64,000 bases of DNA, taken from assembly GCF_900129445.1 (NCBI RefSeq), contig NZ_FQVT01000001.1, positions 682,001 to 746,000 of the forward strand. The letters are read 5' to 3'. This DNA is from Salegentibacter echinorum (GTDB lineage Bacteria; Bacteroidota; Bacteroidia; Flavobacteriales; Flavobacteriaceae). The position numbers and the translations under genes were made by a program. The notes beneath the pieces were generated by a model that worked only from the letters and a program-made list of their open reading frames with translations, ran no database searches and was not told where the DNA came from. Positions 24,738 through 34,046 of the stretch are shown here, one piece after another (position 1 is the stretch's first letter; every line of letters starts with the position of its first letter).

Positions 24738-26468
24738 TTCGAGCGTTTTATCGAGAGTGTTTCTGGTTTTCGCGAGATATAACCCATCTTCTAATTCTCC
24801 TATATAAGCTATCAACTTCTCTCTTAGTTCACATTGAAGATCCCACGCGGTTAATGGGTCTTTAGCACTGCAATAAGCACTTAGTTTCATAGTTTTTTCA
24901 GTAATCTCAACAACCTGTACCGTCGGTGCTTTCTTCTTATCCCAGGTGTTAGAATTCCTTAAAAGGTCTTCAAATTTATCACGAACTTTTTGCACTTCAA
25001 TTCTATAATCGGCATATAAATAGATTGGTCTTACCTGCCGGGAATTAATCATGGACCAGTTTTCAAAAGTTTCAGAAATAACTCTTTTTAAGGGCACTAC
25101 CAACCTTCGTTGATCCCAGGTGCGTACAATCATATATACAAAACCTATATCTTCTACATAACCCCAATTATCGTTCATAATCACATTGTCTCCTATTTGC
25201 ACAGGTTTGGTAACCGCTATTTGTATGCCGGCAATAATATTACCCAAAGTACTTTGGGCGGCAATTCCAATTATAATGGTTGCGACTCCCGCAGAGGCGA
25301 AAAGTGAGATGCCCACCTGCACAAAACTTTCAAATTGAGAGAGAATTATGGCAATTCCAATAACAAAAATAAGGAAGATGAAAACCCTCCTAGCAACCGA
25401 TAAATGGGTTAATCTTCGTCTTGATTTTAGACTATTTTCCCCAGCTATATTTCCTGTGCGATGTTTTACAAGATATCTCATAAAAGAATCTATAAATCGC
25501 ATAATAAACCAGGTAGTAGCACCTACAGAAGCTATGAGCAATATGGTGTGAAATGAATTCGCGAAAAAACCATTAAAGGAAATATAATTCACAAGAAGGA
25601 AATAGAAACATAAAATTCCTACGGCTAATCCTGCGGGAAAAGCAAGTCTAAATGAAATGCCAGATATCCATTTGTGCCGTGAGTTGCTAAATACCCGGCG
25701 CAAAAGAAAAAGAATTAACCAGCCTAAGAGAAAAGAAATTATAAAACTCACTAAGCTTCCAATAGCTTTCCATATTGGTATTTCAAAAATAGTACTTTGC
25801 CACCCCCAATTTGGAATAATCTCGCCTATATTGCTAGGTCCATATACAGCATATAACGCATCAATATTTTCAACTGTATTAGCTGAAATAAGCCAGTATG
25901 GGGATTCATTTCCATACTTTACCCTTTGCAATCTCAAACTTATATCCCTATCTTTAATCTCCAGTTTTCCAAACTCCAGGCTGCGTCTTGATTTACCGAT
26001 AAGAGCCTTGTTTCCCTGCATAGCTTCATCGGTTTGCCCATCCGGTCTATCTGATAATTCATCCCAATTCAAATTAATATTCTGATTAATAACCATAAAT
26101 AATTTTCGGGCGAGTTTTTCTACCTGTTTTTTGGATACACTGCTGGGAAGTAGATTTAGATTAAGGGAATAAGCAGCTTTGTTAAATTCTTTATTGCGGG
26201 AATTTAAAATAAAATTTTCGAGAGTGGCTTGTGGTGTTTGCAAGTTAACCTCACTGGGTGTCTCCCCCAAAGCTCTATTGACATGACGAAGCTTATAATA
26301 ATTTTCATCATAGACGCCAATATTACCTTTAATAGAAGGGGAATGTGAGGAAATTGTACTATCTCTGGATGGACGCTCATAATTTATGGTGTCCTGGCCC
26401 AGACCTTCAAAACTTATTAAAGCTATACAGATACTGAATAATTGTGGTAGAAAAAATCTTTTATTCAT
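24732..26468 (-). CDS. MscS-family mechanosensitive channel, long form
   Basis: 578 residues. A signal peptide (FFLPQLFSICIALISFEG) precedes a ~200-residue periplasmic domain with the unusual phrase IGEIIPNWGWQSTIFEIPIWKAIGS. The following spans are near 235-255, 275-300, 305-325 and 360-385. The conserved pore/beta domain comes next: VGISLFASAGVATIIIGIAAQSTLGNIIAGIQIAVTKPVQIGDNV, then WGYVEDIGFVYMIVRTWDQRRLVVP. Family role: pressure relief on hypo-osmotic shock. Unlike E. coli MscS (286 residues) this has a long N-terminal extension. Neighbours encode ferritin-like proteins. Confidence 0.92.
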   Translation of the reverse strand: MNKRFFLPQLFSICIALISFEGLGQDTINYERPSRDSTISSHSPSIKGNIGVYDENYYKLRHVNRALGETPSEVNLQTPQATLENFILNSRNKEFNKAAYSLNLNLLPSSVSKKQVEKLARKLFMVINQNINLNWDELSDRPDGQTDEAMQGNKALIGKSRRSLEFGKLEIKDRDISLRLQRVKYGNESPYWLISANTVENIDALYAVYGPSNIGEIIPNWGWQSTIFEIPIWKAIGSLVSFIISFLLGWLILFLLRRVFSNSRHKWISGISFRLAFPAGLAVGILCFYFLLVNYISFNGFFANSFHTILLIASVGATTWFIMRFIDSFMRYLVKHRTGNIAGENSLKSRRRLTHLSVARRVFIFLIFVIGIAIILSQFESFVQVGISLFASAGVATIIIGIAAQSTLGNIIAGIQIAVTKPVQIGDNVIMNDNWGYVEDIGFVYMIVRTWDQRRLVVPLKRVISETFENWSMINSRQVRPIYLYADYRIEVQKVRDKFEDLLRNSNTWDKKKAPTVQVVEITEKTMKLSAYCSAKDPLTAWDLQCELREKLIAYIGELEDGLYLAKTRNTLDKTLEK

Positions 26469-26738
26469 TATAAAATCTTAAGTTTAAGCCTCATTATTTT
26501 GAAGTTACTTCGTTTGTTTAAACCTAAATATATAACAATCAAATTAGTAAATCAGCTTTGTCTATAAAATATATGAGCAAAAATGCTAGGAATGGGGTGT
26601 CTTCATTAACGCTAACGAATATCTCTTTAATGCTATTAAACGTATCATTAATAAAATTGTAATAGGATTAATAGTAATGGTATAAGCAGCAAGATAAAAG
26701 GGATACTTTTAATAATATAGCGTAAAAATTAAATATAT

Positions 26739-27185
26739 ATGAAAATTTCATCCGCATTAGTTAAAGCCATCGATGATTTGATTGAAAAAAATAATGATGC
26801 ATACAATGGTTTTCTAAAAGCCAAAGAAAAAGCTAAAAGTATGGATCTTCGAACTTACTTAAGAAGCCAGGCAGATAGAAGAAAAGATTTTGCTGCTAAA
26901 CTTGCGGCAGAACAGAAGGAAATGGATTCTGACGAGCAGTCTTTTGAAGAAGGTAGTGTGAAAGGAAAAATTCACAGGAGCTGGATAAGTTTTCGAAGTA
27001 ATTTTGACGATGATAAAGCCATACTGGAAGAATGTATTAGGGGGGATAAAGCGTGCATAAAGGAGTATAAGAATGTTTGGAAAGAACATCGGGATATGCC
27101 ACCTAATTTAACCGCTGTTTTAAGTAAACAAGTAGCTGAAATTGAGCAAACCCAGAATACTATTAAAACCCTGGAAGACCTGTAA
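26739..27185 (+). CDS. Ferritin-like four-helix protein, PA2169/DUF2383 family
   Basis: 148 residues. It starts MKISSALVKAIDDLIEKNNDAYNGFLKA, the family's first-helix pattern, and continues with RTYLRSQADRRKDFAAKLAAE, then SVKGKIHRSWISFRS, then ILEECIRGDKACIKEYKNVW, and a last helix LTAVLSKQVAEIEQTQNTIKTLED. All four helices and the loop glycine are in order. Members are small stress-related ferritin-like proteins of uncertain metal content. It is a monocistronic rightward gene divergent from mscS. Confidence 0.9.
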   Translation: MKISSALVKAIDDLIEKNNDAYNGFLKAKEKAKSMDLRTYLRSQADRRKDFAAKLAAEQKEMDSDEQSFEEGSVKGKIHRSWISFRSNFDDDKAILEECIRGDKACIKEYKNVWKEHRDMPPNLTAVLSKQVAEIEQTQNTIKTLEDL

Positions 27186-27389
27186 GTCTCTAAAATTGTT
27201 TGGGTAAATCCCCCCAGACGTTCCTCGAAAATCCCTTTAGAGTATTGGGATAAATAACAATTATTGAATAAATTAAGATTTATTACAGAATATTTGAGGT
27301 CTGAAAGCAAAAACTTAAATTACTTTGTGTTTTTTAAGTTTTTGTTTTACCTTATTGAAAACAACTTGAGGTTTTTAGCACTAATTTTT

Positions 27390-28400
27390 CTAATCAGTTT
27401 TACGAATTGCCGAGGGTAAAATATTGTACCGGTTTTTAAAGGTCTTAGAAAAATAACTGCGACTGGAAAGCCCAATAGCATAGCAAATTTCGCTAATAGA
27501 TTTCTCTGTATTCTTAAGATACTGCATAGCTAAAGTCATACGGTAGTCGTTGAGATACTCATTTATGGAAGATTTATAGAGATATTTAAAACCTTCCTGC
27601 AATTTATTTGGATTAAGACCTACTTTTCTGGACAACATTTTAATGGTGATGGGGTCCTTTATATTTTCGTGAATAAAACTAGTCGCTTTTTTTATTGCTT
27701 CTATTTCGCTTTTTCTAAGAATGGTTTTATCGGCATCAGCTTTAATATCGTCTTCAAAATCTAATATTTGGTTTACAAAAATTTCTGAAGCTTTGCCTTC
27801 TAAAAACATCTTGCGAACAAGCCTTTTTTCTTCAAATTTGTCTAAGGCCTCAAATAACTCCTGGAACCGCAAACTATAATGACCCGCGTGATAAAACTTT
27901 TTGCTTGCTTCAACATCTAAAAAAAGATCTTTTAGCTGAGCATTCAAATTACTCATTTCACAAAGCATCCTTTCTTTAAAAACCTTTCTGTCGATTTCTA
28001 AACTAACAATTGTCGTTTTTTGATTGGCTTTAAAATTTAAGATATGCCCGTGGTGCTCACTACTGGCTACAATTGCAGATTTATAGGTTTCAATTTTATG
28101 ACTATTGGTTTCCCTTTCAAAAGAATGATTTACTTCACCTTCTAAAGCATAGATATACTTTAATGGATGAACTTTATCTACGCTAAAACAAATCTCAAAA
28201 TCTAGAGAAAAGGTGCAATCATAGATGAGAATACCAAGCCCCGTATCGAAGTTAATGCCTTTTATAGAACCTTCTCCAATATTTTTGGGCAACTCTAAAC
28301 TAAACTCGCTACAAGATTCAGAAACCGAAATTTCCAATGCTTCAGCTATATCATTTAGTACATCCTTAAAGGGTAGCGAACTCACCTTAATTTTTTTCAT
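27390..28400 (-). CDS. AraC/XylS-family transcriptional regulator
   Basis: 336 residues. The C-terminal ~100 residues hold two helix-turn-helix motifs: ITIKMLSRKVGLNPNKLQEGF and SISEICYAIGLSSRSYFSKTFKNRYNILPSAIR, the standard AraC signature. The N-terminal ~230 residues are a putative effector-sensing domain without a recognised ligand motif; it contains SHKIETYKSAIVASSEHHGHIL. Likely a transcription activator; its target may be the adjacent divergent peptidase gene, but that is position-based inference. Confidence 0.92.
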   Translation of the reverse strand: MKKIKVSSLPFKDVLNDIAEALEISVSESCSEFSLELPKNIGEGSIKGINFDTGLGILIYDCTFSLDFEICFSVDKVHPLKYIYALEGEVNHSFERETNSHKIETYKSAIVASSEHHGHILNFKANQKTTIVSLEIDRKVFKERMLCEMSNLNAQLKDLFLDVEASKKFYHAGHYSLRFQELFEALDKFEEKRLVRKMFLEGKASEIFVNQILDFEDDIKADADKTILRKSEIEAIKKATSFIHENIKDPITIKMLSRKVGLNPNKLQEGFKYLYKSSINEYLNDYRMTLAMQYLKNTEKSISEICYAIGLSSRSYFSKTFKNRYNILPSAIRKTD

Positions 28401-28480
28401 TTCGTAGATTTTGCTATGTTAGATCAAAAGTAAACAAATAAATAAAAATTCTACAGGGTAGGGTTAACGTTGCTCTACCT

Positions 28481-28503
28481 GATTTAATTTGTTAAATTAA
28501 ATC
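28481..28503. promoter_or_regulatory. Perfect 10-bp inverted repeat in the AraC/peptidase divergent region
   Basis: GATTTAATTT and AAATTAAATC are perfectly inverted around GTT. The site lies between the divergent AraC-type regulator (start 28400) and the M24 peptidase (start 28611). It is a candidate operator, though AT-rich inverted repeats occur by chance in such DNA. Confidence 0.35.
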
Positions 28504-28610
28504 TTAAAAGTTTTAAACCCGCCACTCACAATTTTTAAAAACCATAATTTTATAAAAGTACAACAATTTAATGCTGATGAAGTTTCAGTACTAAGTAAAA
28601 ATTGATTTTA

Positions 28611-29819
28611 ATGAACAGTAATAGATCATACGGAATAGGTGGAAGCACGCCGGAAGAAGAGCTTTCTAAACTACAAGAACCAGCTGCCAAACCAAAACCT
28701 ATAAAAAACAAAGAATTTGAAGCACGCTTAAAAAAAGCCAGTACTGCTTTAAAAGCAAATAACCTGGATGCACTTTATATCGATGCAGGAACTAACCTCT
28801 ATTATTTCACTAATACGCAATGGAGTCCATCTGAACGCCTTGTGGGTGCAATTTTATTTGTAGATGGCAGCCTTCATTATGTGGTGCCCGAGTTTGAGAT
28901 AGGTACTTTTAATGATTTTAAAGGCCTGCAGGGGGAGATAATTCCCTGGTTGGAGCACGAATCTCCAGTAGAGAAAATAGCGGAGGTTGTAACTGAGGGT
29001 ACTCGTTTGGCCATAGACGATTCCACACCATTTAATTTAGTTTCTCGTTTTCAGGCGCATAAAAAGTTTGAAGTTAGTTCTGCCGAAGATTTAATAAAAG
29101 ATCTTAGAATGCTAAAAAGTGAAGCTGAAATTGAGCATATCCAGTATGGGATGGATCTTACGATGCAGGTGCATAAAGCAGCAGCCAGAATTCTAAAACC
29201 CCGAATTACTACTGCCGAAGTAGAGCATTTTATTCATTTAGCCCATCAAAAATTGGGAATTGCCAGTGGATCCTATTTTTGTATTGTACTTTTTGGTAAA
29301 GATTCCAGCTTCCCCCATGGTGTAAAGTCTCCTAAAACCTTAGAAGACAACGATATGGTTTTGGTAGATACTGGTTGCCAGTACAAGGGGTATATTTCAG
29401 ACATTACAAGAACTTTTAGCTATGGCACACCTACGGAAAAAGAAAAGGAAATTTGGAATAACGAAAAAGCAGCACAGTTAGCTGCATTCGATGCCGCCCA
29501 GCTCGAAAAACCCTGCGGATATATTGATGATATGGTTCACGTTCAACTGGAAAAAGATGGCCTGGGACCAGATTACGAATTACCGGGATTGCCACATAGA
29601 ACCGGTCACGGAATAGGTCTTGAAATTCATGAGCATCCTTTTATTTTAAAAGGAAATGATATTAAAATACAGCCGGGGATGACCTTTAGCATTGAACCCA
29701 TGATCGTAGTACCGCAAGAATTTGGTGTGCGTTTAGAAGACCATGTTTATATGACCAAAGAAGGTCCGCGATGGTTTACAGAACCCGCTCATAGCATCGA
29801 AAATCCTTTTGGAAATTAG
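28611..29819 (+). CDS. Xaa-Pro aminopeptidase-type metallopeptidase, family M24
   Basis: 402 residues from the ATG at 28611 (an upstream TTG in frame at 28602 is less likely). The N-terminal creatinase-like domain (LDALYIDAGTNLYYFTNTQWSPSERL) precedes the M24 pita-bread domain with metal ligands Asp (LVDTGCQYKGYISDITRTF, two Asp), His (TGHGIGLEIHEHPF), Glu (FSIEPMIVV) and Glu (VRLEDHVYMT). It cleaves N-terminal residues ahead of proline in peptides, probably in the cytoplasm because no signal peptide is present. Confidence 0.93.
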   Translation: MNSNRSYGIGGSTPEEELSKLQEPAAKPKPIKNKEFEARLKKASTALKANNLDALYIDAGTNLYYFTNTQWSPSERLVGAILFVDGSLHYVVPEFEIGTFNDFKGLQGEIIPWLEHESPVEKIAEVVTEGTRLAIDDSTPFNLVSRFQAHKKFEVSSAEDLIKDLRMLKSEAEIEHIQYGMDLTMQVHKAAARILKPRITTAEVEHFIHLAHQKLGIASGSYFCIVLFGKDSSFPHGVKSPKTLEDNDMVLVDTGCQYKGYISDITRTFSYGTPTEKEKEIWNNEKAAQLAAFDAAQLEKPCGYIDDMVHVQLEKDGLGPDYELPGLPHRTGHGIGLEIHEHPFILKGNDIKIQPGMTFSIEPMIVVPQEFGVRLEDHVYMTKEGPRWFTEPAHSIENPFGN

Positions 29820-29854
29820 TCTAATATTCAATTAAAAAAATACTGCCGAAAAAA

Positions 29855-30076
29855 CTATTGGTTGGTAGAATGATCTTCATACCAATCCTTAAAAGTCTTT
29901 TCGGTAGTATAATTATCGGTGAGCACTTTATAAACTGCTATGGCCAACAAAACCTGACCTACACAAGTGAGATAAAATACAATTGGAAATCCGGCATTAA
30001 AAAACACCAGGATTGTTACTAATACCAATACCGCTGTAGTTATTATTAAGTATGTTATCGGACTCATTTTCATCAT
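29855..30076 (-). CDS. Small hypothetical membrane protein
   Basis: 73 residues with two hydrophobic spans (about 7-27 and 30-50) and a charged C-terminus containing EKTFKDWYEDHSTNQ. There is no known motif. It lies just downstream of the putative copper lipoprotein gene in the same direction, with a 93-base gap, so it may or may not belong to that operon. Confidence 0.6.
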   Translation of the reverse strand: MMKMSPITYLIITTAVLVLVTILVFFNAGFPIVFYLTCVGQVLLAIAVYKVLTDNYTTEKTFKDWYEDHSTNQ

Positions 30077-30169
30077 AGCCTTAAGATAGTCAGGACTTTG
30101 CTTAATTCATCTTAAAGCTATGATAAATATTTCCAAAAAATTATTGCTATTTTTTTCTGAAGGTAAAAT

Positions 30170-31012
30170 TTAAAACTCCAATTCAAAATAAAGACTGCTT
30201 TCAGGATTTTCTTTAGTAACGTTTTCTCCCTTAATCACATTCCCTTCAGAATTTAACATTTTCAAATTAATTCTCCAGTAACCAGTCATAGTAAGTGATA
30301 ATTTGCCTTCATATAGTTTTGTAGCACTATTATAGGTTAAAGCTTTATTATTTGGGCTACTGTGGTTATCCATTCCAGGCATTCTAGGATCTACTTCAAT
30401 ATTGAAATCTTTTACCGGCTGAAAGCTCATCATACTTTCCATCTTATATAATGCTGCTTGAAAATCGTTAGTAGCTACTTTAGGGTTTTTTGGGTTTACA
30501 TAAGCCAAAACATACTTTTCACCATCCTTTCCTTGAAACACCTGAACTTTTTTTAGATCATTTGACGCCGATTTTACCGAGATTTGATAGGTATTCTCCC
30601 GGTGCTCTCCATCCAGATTATATGTGAGTATAAGTTCCCAGGTTTCCGTTTCATTTTCGGGCATTTGAAAAACGATGTTTCCTTTATAAATTTCAGGATT
30701 TTCTGTATTGTTCAACTTAGTGTGTGGTGCCGAATGTTTCATATTCTCCATATTCATCACCGGCATCCAGGTGGGTTTTACGTCGCTTAAGTAAGCGTCG
30801 TCTTTTTTAAATCGAATATAGATTTCATTAAATCCTACCTGTAGTTTTTCTTTTTCTGAATAAATTTCAATGTCGTGATCGGCTTCAGAAAATTCATATA
30901 ATTTGTTTAGATCTTCCAGGGCATCTGGCAGAACTTCAGTATCATCTGAAGAACAACCAATGAATACAGTAGAAAGAATAAGTAACGTAAAAATATAGTG
31001 TAAGGTTTTCAT
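30170..31012 (-). CDS. Lipoprotein with two YtkA/FixH-like domains and a Met/His-rich metal motif
   Basis: 280 residues. The lipobox FIGC (Cys20) is followed by two similar beta-sandwich domains. Domain 1 carries the metal-ligand-rich segment MPVMNMENMKHSAPH, and domain 2 the related MPGMDNHSSP. Met/His clusters are typical of periplasmic Cu(I)-handling proteins. The repeated pattern of domain 2 (LTMTGYWRINLKML) fits the YtkA-like fold. It directly follows the receptor gene by 12 bases. Inference: captures copper and cooperates with the receptor. Confidence 0.8.
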   Translation of the reverse strand: MKTLHYIFTLLILSTVFIGCSSDDTEVLPDALEDLNKLYEFSEADHDIEIYSEKEKLQVGFNEIYIRFKKDDAYLSDVKPTWMPVMNMENMKHSAPHTKLNNTENPEIYKGNIVFQMPENETETWELILTYNLDGEHRENTYQISVKSASNDLKKVQVFQGKDGEKYVLAYVNPKNPKVATNDFQAALYKMESMMSFQPVKDFNIEVDPRMPGMDNHSSPNNKALTYNSATKLYEGKLSLTMTGYWRINLKMLNSEGNVIKGENVTKENPESSLYFELEF

Positions 31013-31024
31013 AAGTTTTATTTT

Positions 31025-33064
31025 TTAATTGAGGTTATAAGAAATTGTAAGATGAAAATTCCTTCCCATTCTTGGGATGTTGTTCCAATCGTTATAAGTA
31101 GAGTAGTAAGTGTCAAAGATATTTTCTACTCCGGCTTTTAAATAGAGATCATTATTATTAATCAAAAACCGATGTCCAAAACCGGCCGAGACAATGGCAT
31201 AATCTTCAGTTTTAGTTTCGCCATAATTGGGATTATAATTTGTTTGGGTGGCGGCACCTTTTAAAGCAATGGAAGCGGTAGTTTTATTGTTTGTAAAACT
31301 AAGTCCGGCTTTATAAGTAACCGGACTAATTAGCGGTAAATCTTCATCTTCATCATCTAAGCCGCGATGATAAGCAATGCTTCCATTAACGTTAAAGCTT
31401 TTAGATAAGTTGTATTTTCCCGAAATACTCGTATTAAAAAGCCTGGCATAATCCAGGTTGGTATAGACTTTAACACCATCGGCCCCCATGGTCATTGTAC
31501 TTAAAGAAGGCTCTGGCATTCCAATTATATAATTATAAATGTGGAAATATTTAGCTTCAGCAGTGATTTCGTAGGCCGGTTTCCTATAAGTTACTGTAAG
31601 ATTTGCTTCGGCAGATCTTTCTGTATTTAAATTAGGATTACCAATATAATCGTGGTTATCAAAACTATTGAAGAGGTAAAACCCGTACCCCTCTGAAACC
31701 GATGGTGCGCGTTCCCCATAAGATAAGCCACCGCTAAAACTAAGATCAGAAAAGCGTTTTAAATAAGTTGCCGAAAAACTTTTTAGCAGTCGGGTGTTGG
31801 TTTTCTCCATTTCAGGATAGAAAATTTTTAAGCTGTTCAATCCAAAATTGTCAGCAACAGTATTGCTGTGATAGGCCAACCGTGTAGAAAGTTTTAAGGA
31901 TGCAGTATTAAAGTAAATAAAATCTTCTCCATAAATTCCTAAATTGGCAGTTCTCACATCGGGCCAGGTAAGCATAAACATAGCCGGTTGTTCACTATCA
32001 TTGGGGTACATGGTCATCTCGGCCAGCGATTTATTGTAAAAACCGTCAACCTTAAATAAAAACTTTTGGTTTGTCTTATTTAAGTTTGCTTTAGAGTAAA
32101 AACCAAAAGTCTCACTCCAACCCGGCATATCCATATGCATAGCGACATCTGGCCGTTTCGTGTCATCCATCACATGTTTAATATCATTATAATATACTTT
32201 AGATTCCCAATTGGAAAAAACGGCTCCCAGGGTATCCTGGTTATAACTTAAGGATGCAATCACGGCGCGTGCCAGAGAAACATCCATACTTAGGGCAGGA
32301 TAACCCACATCATTTGCCCGGTCGTAAATTAACGTGGCATTAAGCGATTGGTTATTAGATAACTTATAACCAGTATTTAGAGAGAAGTTATATTTTTCAA
32401 ACTGTGAATAATTAACTTCTTTATTATCACCGGCTTTATAATTATTGGCTTTTCGATAAATGGCGTCAAAATTAAAATAGAATTGATCATTAGAATAATT
32501 CGCTTCTCCACCGAAAACGCGCAGATTATTATTGGTTTCAAAAGACGATTCTATAGCACTGGTCCATCCCGTAGGCCTAAAATTACTTTTGTCTAGCTTT
32601 AAATCAATACTACCACCAATTGTATTTCCAAAAGCATTGCCTTTTTGTCCAGATTCCACGCTGGCTTCGGCAAGATTGGAAACATCTACATAAGAGGTGA
32701 TGGGGTCCATTTTATCTGTACAGGCGCCAAAAATTTGCATTCCATCTATAGTTACTACAAGTCTTTCTGAAGACATGTTGTTCATATTCGGCTCCCAGGC
32801 ATAGGCGCCACGCTTTACCATATTAATATTCTGGGATGATTCTAAAAATTCATCCAGACTGGATAAAGGTTTTTGTTGTTTATTATGATTTAATTTTTTA
32901 TTCGCTGAAATTAATACAACTTCATTAAGTTTTACAAAATCCAGGCTATCGGCCGGCTTTTCCTGGGCTTTGAGTTGAGGGGTAAATATGCAGGCCAAAA
33001 ACACATAGCAAAAGCACCCCGTAAGTATTTCTTTAAAAGAAAATACAGGTTTAATTGTTTTCAT
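31025..33064 (-). CDS. TonB-dependent receptor, OprC/NosA-like, probably for copper
   Basis: 679 residues. The N-terminal signal peptide and a plug domain are followed by a beta-barrel that ends HLTISYNLN. The plug shows IDGMQIFGACTDKMDP, which aligns in position and spacing with the Cys/Met copper motif of OprC/NosA receptors (CPNHMNP type). Barrel loops are Met-rich: AMHMDMPGW, AEMTMYPND, MPEPSLSTMTMGADG. Family knowledge: these receptors import copper across the outer membrane with TonB energy. Copper specificity is inferred. Confidence 0.88.
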   Translation of the reverse strand: MKTIKPVFSFKEILTGCFCYVFLACIFTPQLKAQEKPADSLDFVKLNEVVLISANKKLNHNKQQKPLSSLDEFLESSQNINMVKRGAYAWEPNMNNMSSERLVVTIDGMQIFGACTDKMDPITSYVDVSNLAEASVESGQKGNAFGNTIGGSIDLKLDKSNFRPTGWTSAIESSFETNNNLRVFGGEANYSNDQFYFNFDAIYRKANNYKAGDNKEVNYSQFEKYNFSLNTGYKLSNNQSLNATLIYDRANDVGYPALSMDVSLARAVIASLSYNQDTLGAVFSNWESKVYYNDIKHVMDDTKRPDVAMHMDMPGWSETFGFYSKANLNKTNQKFLFKVDGFYNKSLAEMTMYPNDSEQPAMFMLTWPDVRTANLGIYGEDFIYFNTASLKLSTRLAYHSNTVADNFGLNSLKIFYPEMEKTNTRLLKSFSATYLKRFSDLSFSGGLSYGERAPSVSEGYGFYLFNSFDNHDYIGNPNLNTERSAEANLTVTYRKPAYEITAEAKYFHIYNYIIGMPEPSLSTMTMGADGVKVYTNLDYARLFNTSISGKYNLSKSFNVNGSIAYHRGLDDEDEDLPLISPVTYKAGLSFTNNKTTASIALKGAATQTNYNPNYGETKTEDYAIVSAGFGHRFLINNNDLYLKAGVENIFDTYYSTYNDWNNIPRMGRNFHLTISYNLN

Positions 33065-33167
33065 TTATTCCATTTAGATAATTATAAAAAGCTTTATTCC
33101 TGAAAAAATAAGCACACAGCTTTCCATCAGCAAGCGCTGATGTTTTCCAGAAGCAATTATTTTAAAA

Positions 33168-33539
33168 TTATCCCAATTGGGGCGGATGAAAGATTTTTGA
33201 AGTAAACTGAAATGCTTTTAAGTTTGGTTTATAACCAATTACTTTTTTTAATGTGAAATTAGTTTTGGGATAAAAATTGAATTTCGCAATTTCTTCAGCA
33301 ATAATAAACTGTGGAATTTCAATCTTCTTTATATCCTGAAAAGGATTGTTTTCTACACTTTCTGTCTGTTTTGCCAGCTGTTTACTTAGATAGCATTTCC
33401 CATCACATTCCATTTCGGGCTTATCCTTATTTTCGCAGAGTACTTCTACGATATAATTATAATTCACCACATACTCAATCACCGGCCATAGGGGCCTGGT
33501 AAGCATAATAAGAGCGATTATAAGAATGGTGTTTTTCAC
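33168..33539 (-). CDS. Small secreted protein with CxGKCxLxK motif, first gene of the copper operon
   Basis: 123 residues. A hydrophobic N-terminus (TILIIALIMLTRPLWPVIEYV) precedes VLCENKDKPEMECDGKCYLSKQLAK with three Cys and a conserved Lys. The C-terminus closes with IFHPPQLG. Proteins with this motif recur beside TonB receptors and metal genes in flavobacteria, and the Cys cluster suggests metal binding. Function unproven. The gap of about 100 bases to the receptor fits one transcript. Confidence 0.8.
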   Translation of the reverse strand: MKNTILIIALIMLTRPLWPVIEYVVNYNYIVEVLCENKDKPEMECDGKCYLSKQLAKQTESVENNPFQDIKKIEIPQFIIAEEIAKFNFYPKTNFTLKKVIGYKPNLKAFQFTSKIFHPPQLG

Positions 33540-33543
33540 GTGG

Positions 33544-33587
33544 TAAATTTAAGAACATTTTAAGTAGTGCAAAATGATTTGAATCAT
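33544..33587 (-). promoter_or_regulatory. Promoter and palindrome ahead of the copper operon
   Basis: On the minus strand, a -33 TTTTGC (33574-33569) and a -7 TAAATTTA (33551-33544) are separated by 17 bases, close to the Bacteroidota pattern TTTG-N~19-TAnnTTTG. A 14-bp palindrome ATGATT-TG-AATCAT (33574-33587) touches the -33 element, a position suited to a regulator. The first ATG is at 33539, so the leader is very short. Confidence 0.5.
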
Positions 33588-33740
33588 AAACAAATTTGGT
33601 TTGATGCTTTTAAGCTTCGATTGCTGCAAAGGGAAAAATGATCCTATTAAAAAATGGATGATTTCTGCAAAAGTTGAACTTTAGCTTAACTTTAATCAAA
33701 CTTGAAATACTAAGAGCATTTCAAGTTTGATCGTTAATTG

Positions 33741-33837
33741 CAGGGCGATAGCCAAGGGTTTAATTCCCCGAGGCTTGACTCGAAATAAAAGAATTCTTTC
33801 GGAAGCATACCTCGCATCCTTGGGTCGAAGTTGTTTA
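33741..33837. repeat. Dispersed repeat, family A
   Basis: The best-preserved copy of the family: GGGTTTAATTCCCCGAGGCT, then CGAAATAAAAGAATTCTTTCGG, then AAGCATACCTCGCATCCTTGGG. It shares these blocks with 57889-57986 and, in shorter form, with 24648 and 37079. It occupies the intergenic space (33540-34046) between the divergent copper operon and cydA. The rest of that space is AT-rich and featureless apart from promoter regions. Confidence 0.6.
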
Positions 33838-34046
33838 TTTGCTATAAAAATGGTAAGAATCTCAAGTATGATTTTAAATTTTAAAAGAATTTCCGGGTAA
33901 TTATATAAGGTTAAAGATTATGTCTAATGCATCCAGAATATACATAGACTCCATAGAAAATAGCTTTATTTTTTCTAAATTTAGACAGATAAAACTGTTT
34001 AAAAATAAGAGCTTTAGCTCCCTGTGATTCAATTAATTATAATTTA

